A stretch of DNA of 64,000 bases from Schizochytrium sp. CCTCC M209059 (Eukaryota; Sar; Bigyra; Thraustochytrida; Thraustochytriidae). Shown piece after piece: positions 12,901-21,694 of the stretch (its first letter is position 1; every line of letters begins with the position of its first letter). Below the pieces are notes generated by a model, which was not told the origin of the DNA, did no database searches, and saw only the letters and a list, made by a program, of their open reading frames with translations. A program made the position numbers and the translations under genes. The stretch lies in the NCBI GenBank assembly GCA_000818945.1, contig KN805433.1:62001-126000 (forward strand). The letters are read 5' to 3'.

Positions 12901-13384
12901 GACTGCAAAGAAGGAGTGTACGCTCAGAAGCTCGAAGCCTTTTAGGCGCAGGCAGAACATTGATGGCTGCATTTCCGGCCCACGCGAGTGCCCCAAGCCC
13001 GAGGAATGCGTGCATCAATTCCTGGAGTACAGGGGCAAAAAGCTGAAGCAGCTCAAGACAGACACCGCGCGTGAGTGTGCCGAAGAATGTGTGGATGTCA
13101 ACAACTGCGACTCATGGCTCTATCGGCGCAACAGCAAATGGTGCTATCTTCGGAAAAAGTATAATCGCGCTCCCCTAACCCGCAACTCGGACTACTTTAC
13201 AGGCCTCATGGAAGGCTGCGAGTCCTTACTGGGCCCCTCCGTCGATGTTGCTACGGAGGAACCAGAAGAAGAGGGTGAGGAAGACTCAAGTGAGGCGCAG
13301 TGCTCCCACAAGGTGAACGATGTGCTTTTTGTTCTGGACAGCTCTGGATCAATCGACGCGACGGAGTGGGAGCACATGATGTAA
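6995..13384 (+). CDS. Giant secreted PAN/Apple - PT-stalk - VWA protein, paralogue 2 (truncated by a tandem duplication)
   Basis: The ATG at 6995 is chosen because it begins a clear signal peptide (MRSRDVCTAIAVAFIALFY); the frame upstream has only non-ATG starts. Modules: a divergent beta-sandwich module (about 7239-7690), a second one (7770-8250), PAN CYQVG (8351), PT stalk (8617-8993), PAN CYTFG (9008) and CYELG (9321), a third beta-sandwich module (9600-10085), PAN modules at about 10289, 10647, 11041, 11529, 11830 and 12197, a PT stalk (12475-12750), two VWA-proximal PAN modules (12777, 13007), and the start of a VWA domain with DSSGS intact. The frame hits TAA at 13382-13384, exactly at the junction of a 2,534-bp direct duplication. 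The rest of the VWA lies at 15914-16464. It has two more PAN modules than paralogue 1. If the duplication is an assembly artefact, the true gene is a single intact reading frame. Confidence 0.88.
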   Translation: MRSRDVCTAIAVAFIALFYAVTATDDVYASISMSQMAEEASLDESESNIDALNINESDADNTIDTRRLLHGTSSSSTSSSACECSSGFVIVVCKNSANNNLEYTMDVDGKTTKNKGLTRYHSNVVGYYYHAAIDLDSEDAKMTFTCESNALLNGFYGRFDGCEGKKYTISNPIEVTSSPGFGSWYIESNDPSSINAMTDLKYTGLTGVASSFVWNKNTSPTKMTFGLNVPKCMEDRTASNTEAPTDAPTASPTWSPTEDRGCDLCTTAKITVRCDNKLKFRQYQLQGGENLVELPSSRDGDYDLEDWRKTFTTEIDITPETRLEFECTDIGVVGGFVGEIEFCGQTIKTSHGLVANESPAPFTWFVNPDKSGNLGTLVYTNMGGGEWGLTEGQYTDEDAVWVWDGQTDNTMTFGFDFGCTAPTDSEEVVSTNSPTDSPTDAPTLSPVETASSCYQVGMHFKTNDKDDFLSLKGDADIDSPERCHAKCLEYEWCNFWAFRDAQPKESDSESLCNLLKGLKDNGGGATANLRWTSGTRTCTETPTNAPTDSPTNSPTDSPTDSPTNSPTDSPTDSPTDSPTDSPTDSPTMFPTLSPVDTTDSPTDSPTNSPTDSPTDSPTDSPTDSPTDSPTNSPTDSPTNSPTDSPTDSPTNSPTESPTMFPTLSPVDTHEDCYTFGLWTGTSLEEFGNVGSASQCHSRCVENSECNYWSFLANQGKCVLYGSVDGSDSDGNLDLVRGPRICTLAPTDSPTESPTTLAPTSSPTSAPTLSPVDTHDSCYELGRWSGSALDVNANVDDAGQCHAICVETPDCNYWAYLANQKTCGIYQTVDGPAGDEDDGTQLRGPKICTPAPTDAPTDVPTISPTWSPTEDRGCSLCSRATVTVRCDNKLKFRQYQLQGGEDLVELPSSRDGDYDLENWRETFTTEIDITPETRLEFECTDIGVVGGFVGEIEACGHTIKTSHDLVANESPAPFTWFVNPEKSGTLGTLVYTDMGGGEWGLTEGQYTDEDAVWVWDGQTDNTMTFGFDFGCILTDAPTESPTSLPTEAPTEFPTAAPTDAPTSYPTDAPTSFPTESPTRFPTSSPTETPTLSPVEITSVCYENGMQFRSTFANRLDRFLDEEGIDTPERCHSKCLEYDDCNYWAFREPVEGKTAEWAKSLCDLMSALKPTGGRVETINTRWTSGTRICTESPTHAPTGSPTGFPTSYPTHAPVSSTSYCYESSTKYVALWRDTLEVYEDDESIATIEECHAMCLVTEDCNYWSFRAAMEGASADWATSKCVLTSAVSEREENVSDRWTSGPKICTHMPTSFPSSAPTDAPTGFPTDFPTEFPTSSPTEFPSFSPVAVTDVCYEGSMRFVSTSSGIIDRFLDVADINTPERCHSKCLEYDDCNYWAFREPVEGKTAEWAKSFCDVMRALKEDGGRSSTNARWTSGTRVCTEMPTTAPTDLPTTYPTDAPTDAPTSFPTDFPTEFPTSFPTDSPTSFPTVSPTDAPTSYPTDSPTLSPISVLEDCYSLGRWIGSVCDEFSGVESASQCHALCATEAACNYWSYDTVSEDCNLYALINAPESFADGSVDFVRGPKVCTTAPTAFPTGSPTAFPTDSPTVELEITSECYEDGMAFRATDADTLDFFWDDEEVDTPDRCHAMCVKDDECNYWSFRAEKSGSASSDKSLCTLMSALKASGGRDSSVGYRYTSGPRLCTNMPTPSPTNAPTEYPTMSPTESPTFHPVAITSVCYENGMQFRSTFANRLDRFLDEEGIDTPERCHSKCLEYDACNYWAFREPVEGKTALWAKSLCDLMSALKEDGGRVETINTRWTSGTRICTEMPTTSPTDSPTAYPTDAPTDSPTAYPTDAPTYSPTAHPTDAPTAFPTNAPTKSPTTYPTDSPTMYPTDAPTDSPTGFPTDAPTDAPTNAPIDGDVTPEEDENCFVDKDQYWGGKKIVKKGNVESIEDCRDWCLKYSACVGYTLETAKKECTLRSSKPFRRRQNIDGCISGPRECPKPEECVHQFLEYRGKKLKQLKTDTARECAEECVDVNNCDSWLYRRNSKWCYLRKKYNRAPLTRNSDYFTGLMEGCESLLGPSVDVATEEPEEEGEEDSSEAQCSHKVNDVLFVLDSSGSIDATEWEHMM
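8635..8985 (+). repeat. Coding minisatellite: PT stalk of paralogue 2, with internal copy of the array end
   Basis: The same 12-nt PTDS/PTNS units as in paralogue 1. Here the array contains an internal copy of its own downstream border (TMFPTLSPVDT at about 8753-8785), after which PTDSPT units resume. This records an unequal exchange or slippage event that captured the border sequence. Confidence 0.85.
10846..13379 (+). repeat. 2,534-bp direct tandem duplication, copy A
   Basis: The segment starting tgtaagcgagcgcgaag at 10846 recurs at 13380, and the segment ending agcacatga at 13379 recurs ending at 15913. Every compared stretch, including all encoded peptides, is identical. The junctions share at most about two bases. 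The length is not a multiple of three, which puts the junction out of frame. Confidence 0.95.
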
Positions 13385-15913
13385 GCGAGCGCGAAGAAAA
13401 TGTTAGCGATCGTTGGACTTCGGGACCCAAGATCTGCACACATATGCCCACCAGCTTTCCGTCTTCCGCCCCTACCGACGCACCTACAGGCTTCCCCACG
13501 GACTTCCCGACCGAGTTTCCGACCTCAAGTCCAACCGAATTCCCATCTTTTTCTCCCGTGGCAGTCACCGATGTGTGTTATGAAGGTAGTATGCGCTTCG
13601 TATCGACCTCGTCAGGGATAATCGATCGTTTCCTCGATGTCGCGGACATCAACACGCCCGAGCGCTGCCATTCCAAGTGTCTCGAATACGACGACTGCAA
13701 CTACTGGGCTTTTCGCGAGCCTGTGGAAGGAAAGACTGCAGAATGGGCAAAGTCTTTTTGTGACGTGATGAGGGCTCTCAAGGAAGATGGAGGCAGGAGC
13801 TCAACCAACGCACGCTGGACCTCGGGAACCAGAGTCTGTACGGAGATGCCAACGACTGCGCCAACGGACCTTCCAACGACGTACCCGACAGATGCACCGA
13901 CAGACGCGCCGACGAGCTTTCCCACGGACTTTCCTACAGAGTTCCCAACGAGCTTTCCCACGGACTCTCCCACGAGCTTTCCCACGGTCAGCCCGACTGA
14001 TGCGCCTACTTCTTACCCTACCGACAGCCCGACGCTTTCGCCCATCAGTGTACTTGAAGACTGCTACTCTCTGGGACGCTGGATTGGCTCGGTTTGCGAT
14101 GAGTTTTCTGGCGTCGAGAGTGCGTCCCAGTGCCATGCTCTTTGCGCAACGGAGGCGGCGTGCAACTACTGGTCATACGATACGGTGAGCGAAGACTGCA
14201 ACCTGTACGCCTTGATCAACGCCCCAGAGTCCTTTGCGGACGGCAGCGTCGACTTTGTACGCGGTCCCAAGGTTTGTACCACAGCACCGACGGCGTTCCC
14301 AACGGGAAGTCCCACGGCATTCCCGACAGACTCACCGACGGTTGAGTTGGAGATCACTTCGGAGTGCTACGAGGATGGCATGGCATTTAGGGCAACGGAC
14401 GCTGATACGCTTGACTTCTTCTGGGACGACGAGGAGGTGGACACGCCGGATAGATGCCACGCCATGTGTGTAAAGGACGATGAGTGCAACTACTGGAGCT
14501 TTCGAGCGGAGAAGAGTGGTAGCGCCAGTTCCGACAAGTCGTTGTGCACCCTGATGAGCGCGCTGAAGGCAAGCGGTGGTCGCGACTCGAGCGTGGGCTA
14601 CAGGTACACATCGGGTCCGCGCCTTTGCACGAACATGCCGACGCCGAGCCCGACAAACGCACCGACTGAGTACCCGACCATGTCGCCGACCGAGTCGCCG
14701 ACGTTTCATCCTGTGGCGATCACCTCGGTATGCTACGAAAACGGCATGCAATTTAGGTCGACTTTTGCTAACAGACTCGACCGCTTCCTCGATGAGGAAG
14801 GCATCGATACCCCGGAGCGCTGCCACTCCAAGTGTCTCGAATACGACGCCTGCAACTACTGGGCTTTTCGTGAGCCCGTGGAAGGAAAGACTGCACTATG
14901 GGCAAAGTCTCTTTGTGACTTGATGAGCGCTCTCAAGGAAGATGGAGGTCGAGTCGAGACAATTAACACGCGCTGGACCTCGGGAACTCGCATCTGTACG
15001 GAGATGCCGACCACTTCGCCGACGGACTCTCCTACAGCGTACCCGACCGATGCGCCGACGGACTCTCCTACAGCGTACCCAACAGATGCGCCGACCTATT
15101 CTCCTACCGCGCATCCGACGGATGCGCCAACTGCGTTCCCAACGAATGCGCCTACGAAATCTCCCACCACATACCCGACGGATTCTCCAACCATGTATCC
15201 GACGGATGCGCCAACCGATTCTCCTACCGGATTTCCGACAGATGCGCCCACGGATGCTCCCACGAACGCGCCAATCGACGGCGACGTCACTCCCGAGGAA
15301 GATGAGAACTGCTTCGTGGACAAGGATCAGTATTGGGGTGGAAAAAAGATCGTTAAGAAGGGAAATGTCGAGAGCATCGAGGACTGCCGGGACTGGTGTC
15401 TCAAGTATTCGGCTTGTGTCGGGTACACTTTGGAGACTGCAAAGAAGGAGTGTACGCTCAGAAGCTCGAAGCCTTTTAGGCGCAGGCAGAACATTGATGG
15501 CTGCATTTCCGGCCCACGCGAGTGCCCCAAGCCCGAGGAATGCGTGCATCAATTCCTGGAGTACAGGGGCAAAAAGCTGAAGCAGCTCAAGACAGACACC
15601 GCGCGTGAGTGTGCCGAAGAATGTGTGGATGTCAACAACTGCGACTCATGGCTCTATCGGCGCAACAGCAAATGGTGCTATCTTCGGAAAAAGTATAATC
15701 GCGCTCCCCTAACCCGCAACTCGGACTACTTTACAGGCCTCATGGAAGGCTGCGAGTCCTTACTGGGCCCCTCCGTCGATGTTGCTACGGAGGAACCAGA
15801 AGAAGAGGGTGAGGAAGACTCAAGTGAGGCGCAGTGCTCCCACAAGGTGAACGATGTGCTTTTTGTTCTGGACAGCTCTGGATCAATCGACGCGACGGAG
15901 TGGGAGCACATGA
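13380..15913 (+). repeat. 2,534-bp direct tandem duplication, copy B
   Basis: Second copy, contiguous with copy A and followed by unique VWA sequence from 15914. Apparent absence of any divergence means a very recent event or an assembly error such as unmerged overlapping contigs or haplotypes. Confidence 0.95.
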
Positions 15914-16464
15914 AGGACTTTGTACAGCAACTCGGCAGCGAATTCAAGCTAGGCACGACCTCTGAGGACTCGCGTCTTGCCATGGTGGAGTACTCTGGAT
16001 TTGCCACGACCTTGTGGGACTTCACATCGCCGATTGCAAGCGATCAGGATCTCTTTCAAAGCGCGACAGAAGCTGCGGAAGCGTCCGGAAAGTCAACAGC
16101 TACAGGTCACGCTTTGATCACGGCTCAAGGCATCTTTGCCGAAACAGCCGTGCGGGAGAACCTGGACCGCCGCGTGGCCATCGTTCTTACGGACGGTAAT
16201 CCAAACTACAAACGAGGCTGCAAGGATGCTGGGTACGCCAACAATGGCCCCAAATGTACGAAAGAGGCAGCTGCCGACTTGCGCAAGGGCCCCGACGGCG
16301 TACTCGGCACGGAAGATGATGTCTTTCTCGTGCTCGTCCGCGTTGGCACATCGGTCAACACGCAAGTGTTTGACAACGTGGAGGATTTGCAGGTCACCGC
16401 ATCCCCTGCTGATCTGCTGACGCTGGTAGATGAGATCATTCGCGACGTGTGCGAAATAAACTAA
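13381..16464 (+). CDS. Displaced 3' part of paralogue 2: PAN modules and complete VWA domain
   Basis: This open frame repeats, without a start of its own, the protein from the end of the fifth PAN module through the VWA start. It then continues with the only complete VWA of paralogue 2 (about 15846-16464). The VWA keeps DSSGS, a TATGHAL threonine loop and LTDGNPN, so metal binding at a MIDAS site is plausible. After the TDG strand there is a family-specific insertion with two cysteines and a KGPDGVLGTEDD stretch. No ATG or signal peptide belongs to this frame, so as assembled it would not be translated into a secreted protein. It is best read as the true C-terminus of the gene starting at 6995. 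Confidence 0.8.
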   Translation, partial: VSEREENVSDRWTSGPKICTHMPTSFPSSAPTDAPTGFPTDFPTEFPTSSPTEFPSFSPVAVTDVCYEGSMRFVSTSSGIIDRFLDVADINTPERCHSKCLEYDDCNYWAFREPVEGKTAEWAKSFCDVMRALKEDGGRSSTNARWTSGTRVCTEMPTTAPTDLPTTYPTDAPTDAPTSFPTDFPTEFPTSFPTDSPTSFPTVSPTDAPTSYPTDSPTLSPISVLEDCYSLGRWIGSVCDEFSGVESASQCHALCATEAACNYWSYDTVSEDCNLYALINAPESFADGSVDFVRGPKVCTTAPTAFPTGSPTAFPTDSPTVELEITSECYEDGMAFRATDADTLDFFWDDEEVDTPDRCHAMCVKDDECNYWSFRAEKSGSASSDKSLCTLMSALKASGGRDSSVGYRYTSGPRLCTNMPTPSPTNAPTEYPTMSPTESPTFHPVAITSVCYENGMQFRSTFANRLDRFLDEEGIDTPERCHSKCLEYDACNYWAFREPVEGKTALWAKSLCDLMSALKEDGGRVETINTRWTSGTRICTEMPTTSPTDSPTAYPTDAPTDSPTAYPTDAPTYSPTAHPTDAPTAFPTNAPTKSPTTYPTDSPTMYPTDAPTDSPTGFPTDAPTDAPTNAPIDGDVTPEEDENCFVDKDQYWGGKKIVKKGNVESIEDCRDWCLKYSACVGYTLETAKKECTLRSSKPFRRRQNIDGCISGPRECPKPEECVHQFLEYRGKKLKQLKTDTARECAEECVDVNNCDSWLYRRNSKWCYLRKKYNRAPLTRNSDYFTGLMEGCESLLGPSVDVATEEPEEEGEEDSSEAQCSHKVNDVLFVLDSSGSIDATEWEHMKDFVQQLGSEFKLGTTSEDSRLAMVEYSGFATTLWDFTSPIASDQDLFQSATEAAEASGKSTATGHALITAQGIFAETAVRENLDRRVAIVLTDGNPNYKRGCKDAGYANNGPKCTKEAAADLRKGPDGVLGTEDDVFLVLVRVGTSVNTQVFDNVEDLQVTASPADLLTLVDEIIRDVCEIN

Positions 16465-17807
16465 GATTGACTCCGAGTTCTAAAGAAAGAAATTTCTCTC
16501 TTTGCATGATAATGGTTCAAGCAAGACCAAGGCTGCCCAAGTCTGCATAGCTGCGGCGCTTGCGCTCCGAGACAGAGGGAACGGAAGCTTGGATCGGCTT
16601 CTACATACAGCGCACGAGGAGCCGGGGAGATTGTCTCACTTCTGGTTGCGATGCGCGTTGATGCGATCTCTGTTCCAGCCGCTGCCAGCGGTGCCACCGC
16701 CGCCGCTGCCGATTCGAGACCGCTTTCTTTCGAGCTCTTTGCACCTCGCGTGTGACGCGCCACTTCGTCTCATCCCATGATGTCTCACGAGCGTTCACGC
16801 CACCGTACGAGAGGGGAGATGGAGCCTGGGTCGCCATCACTATTGATCGTGGCGAGCGGGGTTCATCTTTGCGGTTTCGTTTTTCCAAAAATATGTGACC
16901 GAAGGAACATGTGTGTGTGTGTGGGGGGGGGGGTGCCGCCCAGGGCGCGAAACCGTCCCTCGCGTCGCGGCTGCCATCCCTCCATCCCTGCGTCCGTCCG
17001 TCGAAGCTGGCAGGTGACGCGCGCGGGGGCACGAGGGGGCGAGCGAGCGAGCGAGCGAGCGAGTGGGCGGGCGAGGGAGCGGGCGGGCGAGGGATGGAGA
17101 GCCACGTCGCTGGCGGTGACGCCTTCGTTTTGCCGTTGATTCCCTTAGAACCTACGTGTCTGTCCCTAGTACTCGTCGGCCACTGTCTCCTCCGCCCGCG
17201 CTCGCACGCGTCCAGACGTGGAGCAGGCGCCAGCCAGGCGGCAGCGTGTGTAACCTATCCATCGGATTGCAGCTGCCCTGCCGGCAAACGGCGGTTGCGG
17301 CGGCGGGAAACCGATGCGGCGCGGGATGTCGGAGATGCAGTGATGCCACTCGAGAATGAAGACCCCGATTTGCTCAGAAAACCCGCGTCAATCAATGAAG
17401 GACTCAACGAAAGACCTAAAACCACCCGCCCCTGGCTCTATCTGGGATGTGGCATCCATCGAACAAACGGACGGACGATGATGTGAAGGCACGAAAACGG
17501 AGTGCCATTGGCGCGGAAGTAGAAACGCACACCCCCTCGGAGCTCGCTGGATCGGTGCTTTCGATCGACTGCGAGCTCGGCGAGGTCCTCGAGCGCGCGG
17601 AGCTCTATGTTCGAAGGAGGGATCGGGGGAGGCGCAGTTCTCTCTGCGAGCCTACTCTCCTCGACGCTTGGATTGGTTCATTCCCCGGGTCGTTCAATCG
17701 CTCGAGCGGCTGTTAGTTAGTTCGTGCGCTCCTTGCGTTTTGGTCGCTTCAACCAGGTTCGCCGAGCACCCGCGCGCGCCCCTACTTGCTGGAGCAACTT
17801 GAAGTAC

Positions 17808-17939
<132 letters not shown>

Positions 17940-18232
17940 AGCCCGAGGTGTTGGTAGAAGAAGGGGGGCTCACCGAGCTCGGTGGCGCGTGCGATGTGGC
18001 GGTTCGCGCCTGCCGCCGCCGGGAGGCCCTGTCGCAGGGCAGATAGGAAGGCCCTCGGCGCACCGGCCAGTTGAGCGCCGCGTAGCTGAGCACGCCACCA
18101 CGCACCCCGTCGTCGCCGCCACCACGCCAGGTCGCGAGGTGGTCTCCTCGCCTTCCGCCCCGGCGCCGAGACCGGGACACCGGCCTGGGGTCCCAGGGCC
18201 TGCGAGAAACGAACCTTGCTTGCTCGTTCCTT

Positions 18233-18280
18233 TGCTAGCTAGCAAGCTAGCTAGCTAGCTAGCAAGCTAGCTGGCTAGCC
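18233..18280. repeat. GCTAGC/CTAG palindromic repeat array
   Basis: Repeated gctagctagc units interrupted by caagc. Each unit is self-complementary, so the array can fold into hairpins. Similar short arrays recur at 19657-19682 and 59751-59780. Confidence 0.85.
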
Positions 18281-18485
18281 TTTTTTGCCTACGCGGTCAG
18301 TAGAAGCATCTTGGTTACGAGGCCAATAAGTGGAAGAAGAAACCGAACCTGAGGCCGGAGGCCGCGAGACCAAAGGACAAGGAGGAGAGGAGGAAGGCCG
18401 GCGCAGCCTTCAGAGCGAGTGGAGCAAAACCACAACGCAAAGTATAGAACTAGAAGGGGACGTGAACAAGCAAGCAAACAACCGA

Positions 18486-18521
<36 letters not shown>

Positions 18522-18588
18522 ACACGCACGCACGCACGCACGCACGCGTACACAGACATAGACACAAACACGAACACGCGCTAGAATA

Positions 18589-19224
18589 ATGGCTCGAAGC
18601 AACAACGTCTTTGCCGCCCTCGTGGTGGTTGCCGTCGCCGGTCTTTGGCAGAGCGCCGTCGCTCAAGAGGCGCCCGAAGGCTGCTATGACGTCGACGTTC
18701 TTCTCACCGGTGGTCTCCTTGAGGAGTTCACCGACATCATGAAGGCCGACTACGAGTGCCACCTCTTTTGCCAATATGAAGACGAGTGCGTTGCATGGTC
18801 CTATTCATCGACTGAGGACTCGAGCATTTGTATGCTTTTCTCCGAGGTGTCCGGCTTCAACGATACCAGCGCAGGCTATGCCTCGGGTCCCAAGGACTGC
18901 GAAAGCGAGGTCGAAGGCCCGGAGTACACTACCGCGTCGCCCACGGTTCAGGTTACCGAGGCCCCCGCAACCTTTCCTGACTGGAACGAGACCGATGGGC
19001 GCGACGGAAACAGCACAGATGTGCCTGACTACTACAGTACCGACATGATTGACGGAAACAGCACAGACGTGCCTGACTACAATGGCACCGAGTGGATGTC
19101 CACGGAGTCGCCCGTCGCAGACTACAACGCAACAGAGGCCCCTGCGCCATGGCCGACGCCTCTTTTTACGGAGACGCCAACCATGTCAAACGAGACGGAC
19201 TACAACTCGACTGAGTGGTACTAA
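18589..19224 (+). CDS. Small secreted PAN-like protein with a sequon-rich acidic tail
   Basis: 211 residues. The first 25 or so form a signal peptide (hydrophobic AALVVVAVAGLW followed by SAVAQ). One PAN/Apple-like module follows (about residues 32-104), with spaced cysteines, CVAWSYSS in place of the usual CNYW, and the closing SGPKDC. The remaining 105 residues are an acidic Ser/Thr/Pro/Tyr-rich tail with a duplicated GNSTDVPDY unit and seven N-x-S/T sequons; an eighth (NDT) lies in the PAN module. There is no VWA domain, unlike the flanking family members, and no membrane anchor. It is likely a secreted, heavily glycosylated family member or a VWA-less derivative. The ATG lies just after a long CA-rich repetitive leader. 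Confidence 0.85.
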   Translation: MARSNNVFAALVVVAVAGLWQSAVAQEAPEGCYDVDVLLTGGLLEEFTDIMKADYECHLFCQYEDECVAWSYSSTEDSSICMLFSEVSGFNDTSAGYASGPKDCESEVEGPEYTTASPTVQVTEAPATFPDWNETDGRDGNSTDVPDYYSTDMIDGNSTDVPDYNGTEWMSTESPVADYNATEAPAPWPTPLFTETPTMSNETDYNSTEWY

Positions 19225-21386
19225 CAAAACCAAAACAATAGTCTGACTGTGTGAATTTGTAAAACTTCTTCGTGTATGCGTTTGGCTATCTGATGTGATA
19301 TGTATGCAATCATACGCAGGTTGAAGTGTGTTTTTTGGTTGCTCGGATCTTCGGGGCAATCGGCGCTATCGTACTTGTCTCATAAACTTCATTTTTCTAA
19401 GATACTAGAGTCGCAACTGGACTTGCCGTCAAAGTTCTACTGTGCAATACTTTTCTTTTCTCCACGGCACACACATGCACTGTTTAGCATAAATACACAC
19501 ATTAATTCTTTTGCTTTTCTTGCGATAAAGGATGCCTTCGGGGTCGCATGTCTATACTAGAATCTCGCTCTCCCGCGTCCTGAGGATGCCTGTTGGATGA
19601 TCCGAAGATGAGTCTCAGCAACTGTTTCCCGAAAGATTGTCGATCAACAGGCAAGAAAGCTAGTAGCTAGCAAGCTAGCTAAGAAGTAGACGTTGGATGG
19701 TGGGAGGCAGACGCCAGCGTTGAAGGAGCCGGACCATCAACGGCCGCACGTTTCGCCATGGCCTGCGGCCATGGAGTCTTTTCCCGTCTTCTCCAGGCTT
19801 TACGCGCTTCAACAAAAGATGTCGCGTTCGCTCGGTCTGACTTATTAACCTTCAAGCTGTCTGGCTGACCGTTCGGCCACTTTTGCGGTATCGAGCGTGT
19901 GGTGGACTTTTCTCTCCTGTGTACCGCATACACTTCGAGGCTTTTCTCTCACTCCCTCAGGCTCTTTTCTGACCCTCGCTACGATGCGTCGTCATCGTTT
20001 CCACTATCACACAACGAACGGCGACCGACCTAAATGCGATCCGTCTCGTGTGAACTCGACTTTACGCCAAGGTGGCCGGCCCTTATTTTACCGCAAATCC
20101 TTCAGTAAACTAACCGGTAGACCTACCATCCCGTCTTCAAGCCACCCTGACTGCTGGCATGCTAGGCGACGCTTTGGCCCCGGCCGGCTGCGGCCGTTGG
20201 CTTCCGTCGAAAAGGCCAGAAGCGCGGCTCCCCTCGGTTCGTGTCGTCTGCTGCACATGAAGGCGGCAACCGCCAGCACTGGCAGCTCGGGTTAAAATAA
20301 ACAGAGATATTTCGAGTTCGACTCGGCGGCCTGGGTTGGCTTGGTTTGTTTGTCCCTCCTTCCTTTTCTCGTTCTCCTCGCGTCGGGGCCCGTTCATTTG
20401 TTTGTGAAAGACAGGCGGCACACAGTGCTAGCTGGTGAGGGGACAGCGCGCCGAGCTTGGTTCGGCTCCTTGAACTCGCTCCTCGCTCTGCCTGCAGCTT
20501 ACTCGCCTGCTCCTTCTGCTGCTGCTCTGCTGCTGCTCTGCTGCTGCTCTGCGACTGCTCGGTGCCGCTCGGCTTCGCACTCGCGCGCAGCATGAGCAGC
20601 CGCCACCGCCCCAGGGCCGGCCCCGCCGCTGCCGAGCTCGCTCGGGCGTCGCCGCTCGGAGCCGATCCAAGCGGGCGCTCTCAGCTCCGTCGAAAATTGA
20701 AAAGAAAGAAAAAAAAAAGATAGAAAGAAAGAATGGCAGGTAGGGAGGGAGGAAGGGAGGCACAATGGCGCCCCTCGCCGCCATCGTCGGCCGCCGTGCA
20801 TGCCATGCCACGTCTTACTCTGCAGCGCCGAGCCGAGCCTGCCGCGCGCCGCGACCGGACACCGCGCCGCGCGTCCCTGGGCGCGTGCGGTCTCTCTGCG
20901 CGCCTCTAACTCGCTCGAGGCCGCCGCAGAGGGGGAGGGAGGGAGGAGGGAGATGGCGTGAATGCGCCTCCCTCCTCCCTCCTCGGGCGTTATATCGCAT
21001 AGTGCACCCTGGTTCGGTTTCTCGCCTCCTGCGCGTCTTTCGAAGTGAAGGACCGCGCTGGAGAGAGCGTGTTAGCGAGCACGGCGCGCATCTTGGAGAG
21101 CGGCGCGCCCGAGACCATCCACGAAGCGGCGGGGGGTCGAGCCTTTCTTCGCGGCCAGGTCGGAGATGGAGGGCCGACGCGGTCTTCGCGAGACGCGAGC
21201 ACGAGCGGCGGCGGATTTCCGTTCGAGGCGAGCTGCCAGCGTCGCGAGGTGCTGGCGTGACGAGGCGACGAGAAAGGGGCGCGCAATCGATGACGCCGTG
21301 TGCCGGGAAGTAAAAAGGGGACCGAAGAAGAAGGCACGCGTTCAGCCGGAGGCGCTGAAGGCAAAACGTTTCGCCGCACTGCTTGC

Positions 21387-21427
<41 letters not shown>

Positions 21428-21694
21428 TCTCTGGGGAAAAGCAGGGAGAGGAACGAGCGGAGGGGGAGGGTGTTTGAGAGTGAGTGTGAGTGTAACTTGC
21501 TGTCCAGCACCCGGGCGCCCCCGTACACGCCAAGAGAGGTGGCGCACATAGCAAACCTTCAATCCATTGCGCCGAGAAAGAGCGGCGGACAAGACGTGTG
21601 AAGCAAGCAAGACACACAAGGCAAGACATAAGGCAAGGCAAAGGATAGGGACAAGCAAGGCAAAGCAGAGCACAGCAGAGCACAGCAGAACAAA
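19225..21694. other. Intergenic spacer
   Basis: No supportable gene. The first half is AT-rich; the second half (20400-21500) is GC-rich, with CTG repeats (about 20515-20560), a (CT)n tract at 21390-21424 and a CAAGG/GCAAGRCA-rich leader at about 21603-21690. The open frames have strongly biased, low-complexity composition and no recognisable domains. Confidence 0.6.
21390..21424. repeat. (CT)n dinucleotide microsatellite
   Basis: About 17 ct units, in the spacer upstream of the 21695 gene. Confidence 0.95.
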
